Source of the DNA: Paenibacillus sp. HGH0039 | Lineage (GTDB): Bacteria; Bacillota; Bacilli; Paenibacillales; NBRC-103111 | Direction of reading: 5' to 3' | Length of the DNA: 64,000 nucleotides | Assembly (NCBI RefSeq): GCF_000411255.1 | Contig: NZ_KE150412.1 | Span: 900,645 to 964,644, forward strand | In this document: positions 1 to 9,544 of the stretch, in pieces | Position numbering within the stretch: the stretch's first letter is position 1 | Layout of the letters: each line of letters starts with the position of its first letter | The notes under the pieces: model-generated | The model's database searches: none | What the model saw: only the letters and a program-made list of their open reading frames with translations | What the model was told of the DNA's origin: nothing | Position numbers and translations under genes: made by a program

Positions 1-1930
1 CTTTGGCGGCAATCCGGTTCGCATCTTCCAGCGTTTCCGCAATAATAACCGTACCCAGTAAACTGGAAAAAATATTGTGATACTGCGGGTCGAATTTAAT
101 CAAGTCAACCCCGATGCCCACGAACCCGTTCGAAGACGTCAGCGCACCGCGCTCACTTTCACCGATCGAACGTCCCCGGATGACATCCATGGGCAGAAAC
201 GTCGCGCGCCCCATCTGCCGGCGCTTCAGGAAAGCGATCGCTTCGCGGCCGTAAGCTTCCGTCGCCACGACGATATTCTGCAGGGCTCCGCCGAGAGCCG
301 TTTCCACGGCCAGCTCGATTTCCGCCGGCACGCTGACAAGCTCCGCTACGGCCCCGTGAATCCCTTTGAGCCCGTCGGAACGGTTCTTGGCTTTTAACAC
401 TTCCTTAACGCCGTGCATAAAGCCGTCGTAATCGTTCTGCATTTCTTTCATTGTGTCGCGTCTGGATGTGAGCGCGTCGATCCGCTGCTCCCATTTGCGC
501 AGCATGCCGGACGATTCTTCCAGCAGCGTCTGCTTCTTCTTGAGACTTTCGCTCAAATCGAGATAAGCGGAACGGATCTTCTCGACTTCTTTACGGGTCT
601 GCTCCAGTTTTGTTTCAAGCTGCTTCTTGCGGGCGGCGATATCGGACTGCAAAGCGGTCCTCTTCTGCCCTTCTTCTTCCAGCTTTTGAAGCCGCCGCGC
701 CAACGATTCGAGCTGCTGCTCCGCATAACGGATTTCGTTGCGGCACTGCGCCATCGCATTCATTTTATCGAGAAGCTCGGATTTCAGCTGATCCTCCACG
801 CCCGAATTCAAGCCGCCGCTGACCCCCTGGAGACGATTCTCCTCTTCGGACAGCTTGGCTTGATACTCGAACAGCTGCGCGCCGATATGTACGATTTTCT
901 CACGGTGCCCGGCCAGCTCCGCTTCTTTCTCCGAAAATCTCGTTTCCTGAAGAACGATGGTCTGCTCCAACTGCTGTTCGTTGGAAGCGAAATTTTTCTT
1001 CCGTTCCTTGAGCACCTCGCCGTGGCCTTCGCATTTTTCGAAATCCTCGGAGATTTGCAGCAGGGTTTCCTGAAGCTTCTCCAGTTCTTCCTCCAGCCGT
1101 TTCGTTTCCCAGCGGTGTTTCTCCAATTGGGCATCGTGCTGGCTGACAAACGTGGACAAGCTGAGCTGCTCCTTTTTCAAAGCGGTAAGCTTCTCGTTTG
1201 TCTCCGACCAGGAGACATAGATCTGATCGATCTGGTGAACGTATACGGCGATTTCGCTATGCTTCAGTTCTTCCTTCAGCTCTTTGTAGCGGATCGCTTT
1301 CTCGGCCTGCTCCCGCAAGGGATTGATCTGATCTTCCAGCTCCGTAACGAGGTCATGAATGCGCAGAAGATTCTGCTCGGTTTCCTGGAGTTTCTTCTCC
1401 GACTCCTTCTTGCGCGATTTATATTTGACGATTCCGGATGCTTCCTCAAAAATACTGCGGCGCTCTTCCGATTTATTGCTCAAAATTTCTTCGATCCGGC
1501 CTTGGCCGATAATCGAATACGCCTCTTTTCCGATTCCGGTATCCATAAACAGTTCGGTAATGTCTTTCAGCCTGCAGGACTGCTTGTTTATAAAATACTC
1601 GCTGTCTCCGCTCCGGTGCACACGCCGGCTGACCGTCACCTCGTTGTAATCGAGAGGCAGCGACTGGGACGTATTGTCGAGCGTGAGCGATACTTCGCCG
1701 TAATTAACGGCTCTGCGCGCGTCGCTGCCGGCAAAAATCACATCTTCCATCTTGCCGCCGCGCAAACTCTTCGCGCTCGTTTCCCCGAGCACCCAGCGGA
1801 TGCCGTCTGAAATGTTGCTCTTCCCACTGCCGTTCGGACCGACTACAGCCGTGATTCCTTTGACGAACTCCAGCTCCGTGCGGTCCGCGAACGATTTAAA
1901 TCCGGATAATTCAATCCGCTTCAAAAACAT
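1..1930 (-). CDS. smc: Chromosome partition protein Smc (N-terminal part; cut by window edge)
   Basis: SMC ATPase of the Smc-ScpAB condensin, which organises and helps segregate the chromosome. About 643 residues are visible of a family length near 1,190. The start MFLKRIELSGFKSFAD is typical of the family. Walker A GPNGSGKSNI lies at residues 31-40. A long charged coiled coil follows from about residue 170, and the hinge begins near residue 530 (GIHGAVAEL). The signature motif, Walker B and second coiled-coil arm lie outside the window. The ATG at 1928-1930 has a GAGGTG ribosome site. It follows rnc in the same direction, but a terminator and a hairpin array separate the two, so transcription may be independent. 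Confidence 0.97.
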   Translation of the reverse strand, partial: MFLKRIELSGFKSFADRTELEFVKGITAVVGPNGSGKSNISDGIRWVLGETSAKSLRGGKMEDVIFAGSDARRAVNYGEVSLTLDNTSQSLPLDYNEVTVSRRVHRSGDSEYFINKQSCRLKDITELFMDTGIGKEAYSIIGQGRIEEILSNKSEERRSIFEEASGIVKYKSRKKESEKKLQETEQNLLRIHDLVTELEDQINPLREQAEKAIRYKELKEELKHSEIAVYVHQIDQIYVSWSETNEKLTALKKEQLSLSTFVSQHDAQLEKHRWETKRLEEELEKLQETLLQISEDFEKCEGHGEVLKERKKNFASNEQQLEQTIVLQETRFSEKEAELAGHREKIVHIGAQLFEYQAKLSEEENRLQGVSGGLNSGVEDQLKSELLDKMNAMAQCRNEIRYAEQQLESLARRLQKLEEEGQKRTALQSDIAARKKQLETKLEQTRKEVEKIRSAYLDLSESLKKKQTLLEESSGMLRKWEQRIDALTSRRDTMKEMQNDYDGFMHGVKEVLKAKNRSDGLKGIHGAVAELVSVPAEIELAVETALGGALQNIVVATEAYGREAIAFLKRRQMGRATFLPMDVIRGRSIGESERGALTSSNGFVGIGVDLIKFDPQYHNIFSSLLGTVIIAETLEDANRIAAK

Positions 1931-1946
1931 AGATTCTTTTCACCTC

Positions 1947-2090
1947 AAAACTTTTCGCTAGAAAAGTTACTTCGTAAGGACTGCTAAACTTTGCGGGTAG
2001 CAAAGTTACTTCGTAAGCGTCACAAAACTTTTCGCAAGAAAAGTTATTCATAAGCATGCTCAGCTTTTCGCAAGAAAAGCCGCTTTGTAA
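1947..2090. repeat. Tandem array of four ~38-bp hairpin repeats
   Basis: Four consecutive units, each a short perfect inverted repeat with a 4-5 nt loop followed by a tail like ACTTCGTAAG. The stems lie at 1949-1968 (AACTTTTC/GAAAAGTT), 1987-2007 (AACTTTGC/GCAAAGTT), 2026-2045 (AACTTTTC/GAAAAGTT) and 2063-2080 (GCTTTTC/GAAAAGC). Unit spacing is 37-39 bp. Unit 2 changes TTTTC/GAAAA to TTTGC/GCAAA, and unit 4 changes AACTTTTC/GAAAAGTT to (A)GCTTTTC/GAAAAGC(C); both alter the two arms together, so the stems are kept. The array sits between the rnc terminator and the smc ribosome site. I do not know its function. Confidence 0.8.
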
Positions 2091-2310
2091 GGATTGGCGG
2101 GCTGCGTTCACGGCTGTCCTAACTGCCTAAGCTTACGGCCGGAGAAGGCACCCCGAAGCCGTTCGGCTTTACCGGCCCCTCTGACAGCCTGTCCGGTATC
2201 CGATCTCTCGGCGTTTTTTATCAAACCGGGGGATTTATCCCCTTGTAGAAGAGCGCGGCCCGGCGCTAACTCAGCCTCTATTGTACCATATCCCGCGTTC
2301 AAAATAGAGC

Positions 2311-2344
2311 GCAAAAGAAAAGAGCAGCTCCTGGGCTGCTCTTT
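2311..2344 (-). terminator. Rho-independent terminator after rnc
   Basis: On the minus strand the stem AAAGAGCAGC/GCTGCTCTTT (2319-2328 and 2335-2344) is followed by a T-rich stretch (TCTTTTG). It lies 66 bp past the rnc stop and ends the fab-rnc transcript before smc. Confidence 0.75.
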
Positions 2345-2409
2345 CTCTGCTTTATAGGACGGCGCGCTCGGAGACGATACTCCGCCGCGTCAGCCATCTT
2401 GCTTCGCTT

Positions 2410-3111
2410 CTAACGCTCCATGGGCACATTCAGCTTCGTCAATGCTTGGGAAGCCGCCTGCTGTTCCGCTTCTTTCTTGGAACGTCCGGCCCCTTTGCCG
2501 AGCTGTTTGGCATCCATATAGACCTCAGCCACAAACTCTCTCTCGTGAGCCGGACCTCGCTCTTCCACGATACGGTATTCGAGCGCCCCCATATTGTGGT
2601 GCTGGGTATGTTCCTGCAGTTGCGTCTTATAATCGATCACGAGCAGCTTGCCCTCCGCTGATACATAGGGAAACACATGCTGCTGCAAAAAGAGCTTAAC
2701 CGCTTCAAGCCCCTGGTCCAGGTACAGCGCTCCGATAAAAGACTCGAAAACATCGGCGAGAAGCGCGGGACGCGAACGGCCTCCCGTCATTTCCTCTCCT
2801 TTGCCGAGCTGTACGTAACTCCCGAAATTGAGCTTCTCCGCAAAGTTGACTAGCGAAGGTTCACAAACGATCGACGCCCGAAGCTTCGTTAGCTCTCCCT
2901 CTGTGCGGTGCGGATACTTGAAATACAAGTATTCCGACACCGTTAGTTCCAAAACGGCATCACCCAAAAACTCAAGACGCTCATTGTCCTGGTAATTCGC
3001 CATCCGGTGTTCATTCACATAGGAAGAGTGCGTAAAAGCCTGCCTAAGCAAATCGAGGTCTTGAAAGCGGATCTCCATGTCGGCTAGAAGCTGGTTGACG
3101 TCTCGGTTCAT
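2410..3111 (-). CDS. rnc: Ribonuclease III
   Basis: Double-strand-specific endoribonuclease that processes rRNA precursors and structured mRNAs. The signature [10 protein letters not shown] lies at residues 43-52 and holds metal-binding acidic residues. A second acidic cluster ([14 protein letters not shown]) follows near residue 119. The C-terminal third is a double-stranded-RNA-binding domain ending in [16 protein letters not shown]. Its 233 residues are usual for Bacillales. It starts 21 bp after fabF and is probably the last gene of the fatty-acid operon, as in B. subtilis, where rnc follows the acyl carrier protein gene. Confidence 0.97.
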   Translation of the reverse strand: MNRDVNQLLADMEIRFQDLDLLRQAFTHSSYVNEHRMANYQDNERLEFLGDAVLELTVSEYLYFKYPHRTEGELTKLRASIVCEPSLVNFAEKLNFGSYVQLGKGEEMTGGRSRPALLADVFESFIGALYLDQGLEAVKLFLQQHVFPYVSAEGKLLVIDYKTQLQEHTQHHNMGALEYRIVEERGPAHEREFVAEVYMDAKQLGKGAGRSKKEAEQQAASQALTKLNVPMER

Positions 3112-3132
3112 GTTCTCACCACCGGCCGGTTG

Positions 3133-4368
3133 TTAGGCTTGATATTTTTTCAAAATAATCGTTGCGTTATGTCCGCCGAACCCGAAGGAGTTGGACATGG
3201 CCACCTGAACGTCGCTCTTGCGGGGAACGTTCGGCACGTAATCCAGGTCGCATTCCGGATCCTGGTCGTCCAGGTTAATCGTCGGCGGAATGATACCGTT
3301 TTCGAGCGTAAGCCCGCAAATAACGGCTTCAACGCCGCCGGCTGCACCCAGAAGATGACCGGTCATGGATTTCGTCGAGCTGACAGCGACTTTGTAAGCA
3401 TGCTCACCCAGCGCTTTCTTGATGGCCGTTGTTTCGGACTTGTCCCCGACCGGCGTACTCGTACCATGCGCATTGATGTAGTCGATCTCTTCCGGCGCGA
3501 TGCCTGCGTCCTTGATCGCTTTGACCATGCAGCGGGCCGCTCCGTCCGGATCGGGCTCCGTCATATGATGCGCGTCACCGCTCATTCCGTAGCCGATGAC
3601 TTCGGCGTAGATGTGGGCGCCGCGCTTCTGTGCGTGCTCAAGCGACTCCAGTACGAGGACACCCGCACCCTCACCCATCACGAAGCCGTCTCGGCCCGTG
3701 TCAAAAGGACGGCTCGCCTTCTCAGGCTCGTCGTTGCGGGTAGACATCGCACGGAGCGCGCAGAAGCCGGCAACGCCCGTCGGGCTGATGGTCGCTTCGG
3801 CTCCGCCGCAAATCATCACATCGGCATCTCCGCGCTGAATGAGTTTGAACGAATCTCCGATGGAGTGCGTTCCGGTCGCGCAAGCGGTAACCGCCGTGCT
3901 GTTCGGACCCTTCGCTCCGGTAATCATCGAGATTTGGCCTGAAGCCATATTCGCGATCATCATCGGAATGAAGAACGGGCTGACCCTCTTCGGTCCTTTT
4001 TCAAGCAGAATTTTATGCTGTTCTTCCCAAGTCGACAGGCCGCCGATTCCGGAACCGACATAAACGCCGACCCGCTCGGGATCCGTATCTTCCTGTATGT
4101 TCAAGCCGGAGCTCTTCAAGGCGTTGATGCTGGCCGCAACCGCAAACTGCACGAAGCGGTCCATTCTTCTTGCTTCACGTTTATCTATATAATCTTCGGG
4201 GTTGAAATCTTTAACGGATGCGGCGATGCGCGTCGGATACTCGCTTACGTCGAAGCTTTCGATAGCGCTAACACCGGATTTGCCCGCAAGCAGATTGCCC
4301 CAGAAAGTATCCACTTCTTGACCCAGGGAGCTCATAACTCCAAGTCCTGTAATAACAACTCTATTCAC
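3133..4368 (-). CDS. fabF: 3-oxoacyl-[acyl-carrier-protein] synthase II
   Basis: Condensing enzyme that elongates acyl-ACP with malonyl-ACP in type II fatty acid synthesis. The catalytic triad is visible: Cys163 (in TACATGTHS), His301 (NAHGTSTP) and His338 (GHLLGAAGG), matching the E. coli FabF residues. I chose the GTG at 4366-4368: an AGAGGTGG ribosome site sits about 6 nt upstream, and it gives the usual N-terminus (NRVVITGLG). The in-frame GTG at 4375-4377 lies inside that ribosome site. The protein is 411 residues. In B. subtilis fabF lies elsewhere with fabHA; here it is placed between acpP and rnc. Confidence 0.96.
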   Translation of the reverse strand: MNRVVITGLGVMSSLGQEVDTFWGNLLAGKSGVSAIESFDVSEYPTRIAASVKDFNPEDYIDKREARRMDRFVQFAVAASINALKSSGLNIQEDTDPERVGVYVGSGIGGLSTWEEQHKILLEKGPKRVSPFFIPMMIANMASGQISMITGAKGPNSTAVTACATGTHSIGDSFKLIQRGDADVMICGGAEATISPTGVAGFCALRAMSTRNDEPEKASRPFDTGRDGFVMGEGAGVLVLESLEHAQKRGAHIYAEVIGYGMSGDAHHMTEPDPDGAARCMVKAIKDAGIAPEEIDYINAHGTSTPVGDKSETTAIKKALGEHAYKVAVSSTKSMTGHLLGAAGGVEAVICGLTLENGIIPPTINLDDQDPECDLDYVPNVPRKSDVQVAMSNSFGFGGHNATIILKKYQA

Positions 4369-4430
4369 GTGTACCACCTCTGAATTAAGGGTGTTTTCTC
4401 TCGCTTTTTCTACGTTCAGAAAATGAGGAG

Positions 4431-4474
4431 AAGTCCCGCCTTTATGAGAACGGGACTCTTTTTAGAACGGGACT
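4431..4474. promoter_or_regulatory. Hairpin with alternative 3' arms between acpP and fabF
   Basis: Read on the plus strand, AGTCCCG (4432-4438) can pair with CGGGACT at 4451-4457 or with a second copy at 4468-4474. The first copy is followed by CTTTTT on the plus strand. On the minus strand, the coding direction, the same arms can form but lack a good T-tract. This could be an mRNA-stability or processing element that sets the acpP/fabF ratio, or a weak attenuator. The structure is visible; the function is inferred. Confidence 0.4.
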
Positions 4475-4484
4475 CCAAAGATTT

Positions 4485-4718
4485 TTACGTATGAGATTTT
4501 ATGTAATTCACTACTTCTCCCACAGTCGTAATCTTCTCAGCATCTTCGTCGGAAATCTCCAGATCAAATTCATCTTCAAGTTCCATAACCAATTCTACAA
4601 CATCGAGAGAATCAGCACCTAAATCTTCTTTGAAAGACGCTTCAAGGGTAACTTCAGTTTCTTCTACCCCTAAACGGTCGATGATAATTTTCTTTACGCG
4701 ATCTAGTACGTCGGACAT
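4485..4718 (-). CDS. acpP: Acyl carrier protein
   Basis: Small acidic carrier of growing acyl chains on 4'-phosphopantetheine. The attachment site is Ser37 in GADSLD. Its 77 residues match the family. I chose the ATG at 4716-4718 because GGAGGAGGTGA lies just upstream; an in-frame GTG three codons earlier lies inside that ribosome site. A TATAAT-like -10 on the minus strand (4740-4745) lies close upstream, so acpP may also have its own promoter with a very short leader, though no good -35 is seen. It lies between fabG and fabF, with about 100-bp gaps on both sides. Confidence 0.97.
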   Translation of the reverse strand: MSDVLDRVKKIIIDRLGVEETEVTLEASFKEDLGADSLDVVELVMELEDEFDLEISDEDAEKITTVGEVVNYIKSHT

Positions 4719-4821
4719 CCGGCTCACCTCCTCCTTGGTATTATACGAGAATACGAATCAAAATGCCATACTTGTCTAAGCGGGACAACCGCCGACTGCG
4801 GCACGGGCCCCGTAGGGCGTC

Positions 4822-5562
4822 TTACATGTACATGCCGCCGTCGACGTGAAGCGTCTGGCCGGTCATGTAGGAACCTTCGTCCGAAGCGAGGAAACGGACG
4901 ATTTTCGCGATATCCTCCGGCTTGCCGAGCTTGCCGAGCGGAATTTGCTGCAGAAGGGTTGCCTTCTGCTCCTCCGGCAGCTTGTCGGTCATATCGGTGG
5001 AGATGAAGCCAGGCGCTACCGCATTGACGGTAATCCCGCGGGACGCAAGCTCCTTGGCGGACGCCTTCGTGAGACCGATGACGCCCGCTTTCGCCGCCAC
5101 GTAATTGGCCTGCCCGGGGTTGCCGAGCACGCCCACGACGGACGAGATATTGATAATGCGGCCCGAACGCTGTTTCATCATGGGGCGGGTCGCCGCTTTG
5201 GTGCAGTTGAAAACGCCTTTGAGATTGGTCGCGATGACGATGTCAAAGTCTTCCTCTTTCATCCGCATAATGAGATTATCCCGGGTAATTCCGGCATTAT
5301 TCACCAGTATGTCCAGACTGCCCAAGGCTTCAATCGTCTGCTTGACAAGATCTTCGGCTTCCTGGGATTTGCTTACATCGCCGCGGAGCTTAACCGCGCG
5401 TCTTCCCATCGCCTCGATCTCTTTAACGACTTCTTCCGCAGCCTGTTCGCTGCCTGCATAGTTGACTGCCACATCGGCCCCGCTTGCGGCAAGTTCCAGG
5501 GCAATCGCGCGGCCGATTCCGCGGGAAGCTCCGGTAACGAGCGCCGCTTTACCACTCAGCAT
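4822..5562 (-). CDS. fabG: 3-oxoacyl-[acyl-carrier-protein] reductase
   Basis: NADPH-dependent reduction of 3-oxoacyl-ACP, the first reductive step of each elongation cycle. It is a short-chain dehydrogenase with the nucleotide motif TGASRGIG at residues 10-17, NNAG at 88-91, and the catalytic tetrad Asn113, Ser141, Tyr154 and Lys158. It has 246 residues and ends in the typical HVDGGMYM. The ATG at 5560-5562 follows a GGGAGGA ribosome site. The open frame runs further upstream, but that part overlaps fabD and is not SDR-like. Confidence 0.97.
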   Translation of the reverse strand: MLSGKAALVTGASRGIGRAIALELAASGADVAVNYAGSEQAAEEVVKEIEAMGRRAVKLRGDVSKSQEAEDLVKQTIEALGSLDILVNNAGITRDNLIMRMKEEDFDIVIATNLKGVFNCTKAATRPMMKQRSGRIINISSVVGVLGNPGQANYVAAKAGVIGLTKASAKELASRGITVNAVAPGFISTDMTDKLPEEQKATLLQQIPLGKLGKPEDIAKIVRFLASDEGSYMTGQTLHVDGGMYM

Positions 5563-5600
5563 GGCTTGTCCTCCCACTACATCATGAATTTGTGTGACGC

Positions 5601-6527
5601 TTAAATCTCGGCCTGAAGCGCCGCTTCCAGGTTGTTGACGGAAACGACTTTCACGCTCCGGCTGACTTTCTTGATCAGACCGGCGAGCACCGTCCCCGAG
5701 CCGATCTCGACGAAGGTGTCGACACCCTGCTCGATCAGCCAAGCGACGGTGTCTTCCCACAGCACCGGAGAATACACCTGGCGGACCAGAAGGTCGCGGA
5801 TCTCATCCGGCGAAGTGACCGAACGCGCCGTAACGTTGGCCACGACGGGCACGGCGGCTTCCTGCAGGCTGAGGCCCGCAAGCACGTCCGCCAGCTTCTC
5901 CGACGCCGGTTTCATCAGCGAGGAGTGGAACGGCCCGCTCACTTCGAGCGGAATCGCCCGTTTCGCGCCGATTTCCTTGGCGCGGTCCACGACCGCCTGC
6001 ACGCCTTCGCGGGTGCCGGAAACGACGATCTGGCCCGGGCAGTTGATATTGGCCAACTCGACTGCGCCGGTTTCAGCGCTGACGGAGCGGCAAAGCTCGT
6101 CCAGCGCCCCGCGCTCGGCTCCCAGTACGGCAGCCATCGCGCCAAGCCCGCCCGGCACGGCCTGTTCCATAAACTCGCCGCGCGCACGCACGGTGCGCAC
6201 GGCATCCTCGAAGCCGAGCACGCCGGAGGCTACCAGCGCGGAATATTCGCCCAGGCTGTGCCCGGCCGTAAAGTCCGGCACGATGCCTTTTTGGCGGAAC
6301 ACTTCCAGATAAGCCACACTCGCGGTAAGCAGAGCGGGTTGTGTATGATACGTAATTTTCAGTTCGTCCTCGGGTCCCTCGAATACGAGAGAAGATAAGG
6401 AGTAGCCTAGTGCCTTGTCGGCCTCGTCGAAGACGCGTTTCGCTCCTTCATGAGCGTCATAAGCATCCTTCCCCATGCCGACCGACTGGGCTCCCTGTCC
6501 TGGAAATACAAAAGCTATCTTGCCCAT
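5601..6527 (-). CDS. fabD: Malonyl-CoA:ACP transacylase
   Basis: Transfers malonyl from CoA to acyl carrier protein, making the extender unit for FabH and FabF. The N-terminal FVFPGQGAQ motif is present. The active site has Ser91 in GHSLGEYSA and His201 in GPFHSSLM, matching the Ser/His pair of the E. coli enzyme. Its 308 residues are of normal length. It starts 27 bp after fabH and ends 38 bp before fabG, as expected for one operon. Confidence 0.97.
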   Translation of the reverse strand: MGKIAFVFPGQGAQSVGMGKDAYDAHEGAKRVFDEADKALGYSLSSLVFEGPEDELKITYHTQPALLTASVAYLEVFRQKGIVPDFTAGHSLGEYSALVASGVLGFEDAVRTVRARGEFMEQAVPGGLGAMAAVLGAERGALDELCRSVSAETGAVELANINCPGQIVVSGTREGVQAVVDRAKEIGAKRAIPLEVSGPFHSSLMKPASEKLADVLAGLSLQEAAVPVVANVTARSVTSPDEIRDLLVRQVYSPVLWEDTVAWLIEQGVDTFVEIGSGTVLAGLIKKVSRSVKVVSVNNLEAALQAEI

Positions 6528-6554
6528 AAACGTCAGGATTCCCCTTCCACTTTT

Positions 6555-7541
6555 TTACCAGACCAGCACGGACGCTCCCCAAGTCAGACCGCCGCCGAAG
6601 CCGACCAGCACTGTCGTGTCGCCTTCTTTAAGACGGTCCTGCTCGGCAGCCTCCGCCAACGCTACCGGAATGGAAGCGGCCGACATGTTGCCGTAACGGT
6701 CCAGGTTGATCATGCATTTGTCCTCGGTCAGCTCCAGACGGTTGAGCGCGGATTGGATAATCCGGATGTTCGCCTGATGCGGAATCAGAAGATCGATATC
6801 GTTTTTATGAAGTCCCGCTTTGCGAAGCGCTTCTTCCGCGGCCGATCCCATGATGCGGACCGCGAATTTGAACACTTCGCTGCCTGCCATATAGATGTAG
6901 TGAAGGCGCTGGTCGAGGCTTTCGGGGGATGCCGGATTGCGGGAACCGCCGCCGGCGATCTTAAGAAGCTCCGCACCGGAGCCGTCCGCACCGAGTTCAA
7001 AGGACTTGAATCCGCGTCCTTCCGGCACCGCGCCGATCACGACGGCACCTGCTCCGTCGCCAAACAGAATGCACGTGTTGCGGTCCGTGTAATCCGTGAT
7101 CCGCGACAAGGTATCCGCTCCTATGACGAGGGCATATTTGTAAATACCGTTAGCGATAAAATTGGACGCATTGGCGAGGCCGTAGATAAAGCCGGCGCAG
7201 GCTGCGGCCAAATCGAAGGCCGCCGCGTTCTTGGCGCCCAGCTTCTCCTGCAGAATGCACGAAGCCGACGGAAACGCCATATCCGGCGTAACGGTAGCCA
7301 CAATGATCAAATCCAGCTGATCCGCCGTAATTCCGGCTTTCTCAAGCGCAATGCGTGAAGCCTCAAGCGCCAAATCGGAGGTTGCCTGCTCGGGAGCCGC
7401 CATTCTCCGTTCCCGGATTCCGGTGCGCGTCACGATCCATTCATCGTTCGTCTCCACCATAGATTCCAGTTCCTGATTCGTTAAAACCCGATCAGGCACA
7501 TATTTACCCGCGCCCAGAATGCCTACAGGAATGCCATTCAT
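6555..7541 (-). CDS. fabH: 3-oxoacyl-[acyl-carrier-protein] synthase III
   Basis: Starts fatty acid chains by condensing an acyl-CoA primer (branched primers in Bacillales) with malonyl-ACP. The thiolase-fold triad is Cys115 (AAACAGF), His255 (IPHQAN) and Asn285 (YGNMS). The chosen ATG (7539-7541) gives the family-like start MNGIPVGILG and 328 residues; a GTG three codons earlier is possible. It begins 9 bp after the plsX stop. Its place between plsX and fabD differs from B. subtilis, where fabHA is unlinked. Confidence 0.95.
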   Translation of the reverse strand: MNGIPVGILGAGKYVPDRVLTNQELESMVETNDEWIVTRTGIRERRMAAPEQATSDLALEASRIALEKAGITADQLDLIIVATVTPDMAFPSASCILQEKLGAKNAAAFDLAAACAGFIYGLANASNFIANGIYKYALVIGADTLSRITDYTDRNTCILFGDGAGAVVIGAVPEGRGFKSFELGADGSGAELLKIAGGGSRNPASPESLDQRLHYIYMAGSEVFKFAVRIMGSAAEEALRKAGLHKNDIDLLIPHQANIRIIQSALNRLELTEDKCMINLDRYGNMSAASIPVALAEAAEQDRLKEGDTTVLVGFGGGLTWGASVLVW

Positions 7542-7550
7542 TAGGACCAC

Positions 7551-8540
7551 TCACTTCCCGTTCTTGATTTCAGTAGCGATTGCGCCAACCAGGTCGTTCT
7601 GCAGCGCTGTTCTCGCCTGACGCACGGCGTTCTTGATCGCCTTCGCGTCGGACGAGCCGTGGCTTTTCAGCACGAGCCCGGTTAATCCGAGCAGCGGAGC
7701 CGCTCCGTGCTCCGTGTAATCGAACATTTCCTTGAAAGCGGACAAGCCCGGTTTCAGCACGGCCGCGGCCAGTTTGGTCAGCGTCGTACGGGTAAGTTCG
7801 GTTTTCAAAGCGGAGAAAACAGCCAATGCCGTCCCCTCCAGCGTTTTCAGCATAATGTTACCTGCAAATCCGTCGCACACGATAACGTCGTATTCGGCGC
7901 GGAGAACGTCTCGGGACTCGACGTTGCCCACGAAATTTACGGGAGCTTGCTCCAGCAGCGGATACGCCGCCTTCGTCAGCTCATTCCCTTTCATCGCTTC
8001 CGTGCCGATGTTCAGCAGACCCACGCGGGGACGGTCCATGCCGTGAACCTTGCTTCTGTATATACTGCCCATGATGGCGTATTGGAGCAGGTTTTCGGGA
8101 CTGGAGTCCATGTTCGCTCCCAGATCAAGCGCGAGAACACCTCTGCCGTCCAGCGTCGGGATCATCGGCGCGAGAGCCGGGCGTTCGATGCCGGGTACCC
8201 GGCCGACGACGAGAAGCCCCGTCGTCATAAGGGCGCCGGTGTTGCCGGCCGAAATCATCGCGTCGGCTTCGCCTTCCTTGACCAGCCGGCCCGCGACGAC
8301 CATCGAGGCGTCTTTCTTGCGACGTACGGCCCGGACAGGCTCGTCTTCGGCTTCGATGATCTCGGAGGCGTGGATGACACGCAGATTCGAGGGGCGCTCC
8401 GTAAGCAGCGCCTCGATCTTGGCCGAATCGCCGACGAGCAGAAGCTCGACATCGGTCCATTCCTTGGCTGCCGCCAGAGCCCCTTCCACGACGATTGCCG
8501 GGGCGTGGTCGCCGCCCATTGCGTCAATTGCGATCCGCAT
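7551..8540 (-). CDS. plsX: Phosphate acyltransferase PlsX
   Basis: Converts acyl-ACP to acyl-phosphate, the acyl donor for PlsY in phosphatidic acid synthesis; a peripheral membrane enzyme. The start [14 protein letters not shown] and internal motifs such as SAGNTGALM and CDGFAGN are characteristic. It has 329 residues. The ATG at 8538-8540 lies inside the fapR reading frame, so the two genes overlap by 17 bp and are probably translationally coupled. The frame stays open upstream, but only as the shadow of fapR. Confidence 0.96.
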   Translation of the reverse strand: MRIAIDAMGGDHAPAIVVEGALAAAKEWTDVELLLVGDSAKIEALLTERPSNLRVIHASEIIEAEDEPVRAVRRKKDASMVVAGRLVKEGEADAMISAGNTGALMTTGLLVVGRVPGIERPALAPMIPTLDGRGVLALDLGANMDSSPENLLQYAIMGSIYRSKVHGMDRPRVGLLNIGTEAMKGNELTKAAYPLLEQAPVNFVGNVESRDVLRAEYDVIVCDGFAGNIMLKTLEGTALAVFSALKTELTRTTLTKLAAAVLKPGLSAFKEMFDYTEHGAAPLLGLTGLVLKSHGSSDAKAIKNAVRQARTALQNDLVGAIATEIKNGK

Positions 8541-9138
8541 TGGCTTGCCCACCTTCTGTTCGTAGTTGTTCTTTCTTGGAGTGAAAGATGACGAAGCTGC
8601 CTTCGAAAACAACCTCGTCTCCGATAAACGTCTGCACATCCACCTTGGCCTTCCCCTTCGACAGGGACTTGACGTACGCTTTTGCGATACATTTCTCGCC
8701 CAGCATGGCAGAACGGATAAACCGGATGTCGGCCGAAGCGGTAAGCGCGATCGGATCGTTGATGACCGCAACGGCGAGTGAATTGGCCTGGGCGAAAATA
8801 TGATGCCCACGCGCGATTTTCGTACGGGAAAAAACATGGTCTTCGGTCAGTTCAAACATGGATATGCCGCTCTTGTCGAGCTGCAAATCGATGATTTCCC
8901 CGATCACTTCATCAATGGGCAGGGAACGCACCTGGTCGTAGGAACGTTCCGCCATATGCTTGATCCGTTCGCGCAGCTCGGGTATCCCCAGCTCGAGACG
9001 GTCCAGTCGAACGGTTTGAATGCTAACCTGAAACTTGCGCATTAATTCTTCATCCGTCAGAAACGGATTATCTTCAATTGCCTGCAGCAGCTGCTGCTGA
9101 CGAGTGCGTTTCGGAAGACGTTCGATGACAAGCACCAC
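8524..9138 (-). CDS. fapR: Transcription factor FapR (malonyl-CoA-responsive repressor)
   Basis: Represses lipid-synthesis genes and is released by malonyl-CoA. An N-terminal helix-turn-helix (about residues 18-60, [22 protein letters not shown]) is joined by a linker helix to a C-terminal hot-dog fold (about residues 95-190, including [17 protein letters not shown]). About 204 residues. No ATG is available near the expected start; GTG codons at 9136-9138 and 9133-9135 are the candidates and the ribosome site is weak, so the exact start is uncertain. A FapR-type operator lies just upstream, which suggests autoregulation of the operon it heads. Confidence 0.95.
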   Translation of the reverse strand: MVLVIERLPKRTRQQQLLQAIEDNPFLTDEELMRKFQVSIQTVRLDRLELGIPELRERIKHMAERSYDQVRSLPIDEVIGEIIDLQLDKSGISMFELTEDHVFSRTKIARGHHIFAQANSLAVAVINDPIALTASADIRFIRSAMLGEKCIAKAYVKSLSKGKAKVDVQTFIGDEVVFEGSFVIFHSKKEQLRTEGGQANADRN

Positions 9139-9174
9139 CCTGCTTGTGGAGACGGCCGGTAATATGGCCTCCTC

Positions 9175-9201
9175 TTATTACCTAGTACTAAAAGTAGTAT
9201 A
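9175..9201 (-). promoter_or_regulatory. FapR operator overlapping the fapR-plsX-fab promoter region
   Basis: TTATTACCTAGTACTAA at 9175-9191 is a near-perfect inverted repeat (TTAnTAC/GTAnTAA) closely resembling the known FapR box. A minus-strand -10-like TATACT lies at 9196-9201, directly upstream of the box in the direction of transcription, so bound FapR would cover the start region. No convincing -35 was found. The match to the FapR box is from memory of the B. subtilis consensus. Confidence 0.75.
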
Positions 9202-9284
9202 TATAATTTGCGTGCAAAAGGGAAGCCTTGCGGATAAATCCGCCCCGCTCCTCCCTCTACCTTATCCGCTTACAGCTTTTGGAC

Positions 9285-9322
9285 AAAAAAAATAGCACCT
9301 CACCTAAGATGAAGTACTATTT
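9285..9322 (-). terminator. Rho-independent terminator after rpmF
   Basis: On the minus strand AAATAGTACTTCA pairs with TGAGGTGCTATTT around a short loop and is followed by a run of T. It lies 16 bp past the rpmF stop and separates the yceD-rpmF transcript from the fapR operon. Confidence 0.8.
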
Positions 9323-9337
9323 GTCAGCTTAATCAAA

Positions 9338-9511
9338 TTAAGCTTGTACGATTTCTCTGCCTTTGTATGTGCCGCAGTTTTTGCAAACGCGGTGAGAAAG
9401 CTTCAGTTCTCCGCACTGCTCGCACTTAACCATGCCCGGAACTTCCAATTTGAAGTGGGTACGGCGCTTGTCGCGGCGGGTTTTGGATGTTTTTCTGAAC
9501 GGTACTGCCAT
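9338..9511 (-). CDS. rpmF: Large ribosomal subunit protein bL32
   Basis: Small basic 50S protein of 57 residues starting [17 protein letters not shown]. It carries two Cys pairs (CEQC and CKNC), so it is the zinc-binding form of L32. The ATG at 9509-9511 follows AAGGAGGTGG at ideal spacing; an in-frame GTG inside that ribosome site is rejected as the start. It follows yceD by 33 bp, the widespread yceD-rpmF pairing. Confidence 0.97.
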   Translation of the reverse strand: MAVPFRKTSKTRRDKRRTHFKLEVPGMVKCEQCGELKLSHRVCKNCGTYKGREIVQA

Positions 9512-9544
9512 GAATTCCACCTCCTTAACGTAATCCCCATATCC

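Noticed and set aside
413-1810. Open frame of 465 codons antisense to smc
   Set aside because: It mirrors the smc coding strand, lacks any recognisable domain or ribosome site, and smc itself is certain.
1947-2090. Hairpin array considered as a CRISPR array
   Set aside because: Units are contiguous, palindromic and only 37-39 bp apart with no unique spacers, and no cas genes are present.
4822-5760. Longer fabG with a 66-residue N-terminal extension
   Set aside because: The extension overlaps fabD and is not SDR-like; the ATG at 5562 has a good ribosome site.
7551-8837. Longer plsX reading frame
   Set aside because: The upstream part is the fapR gene in another frame; the family start [14 protein letters not shown] is at 8540.
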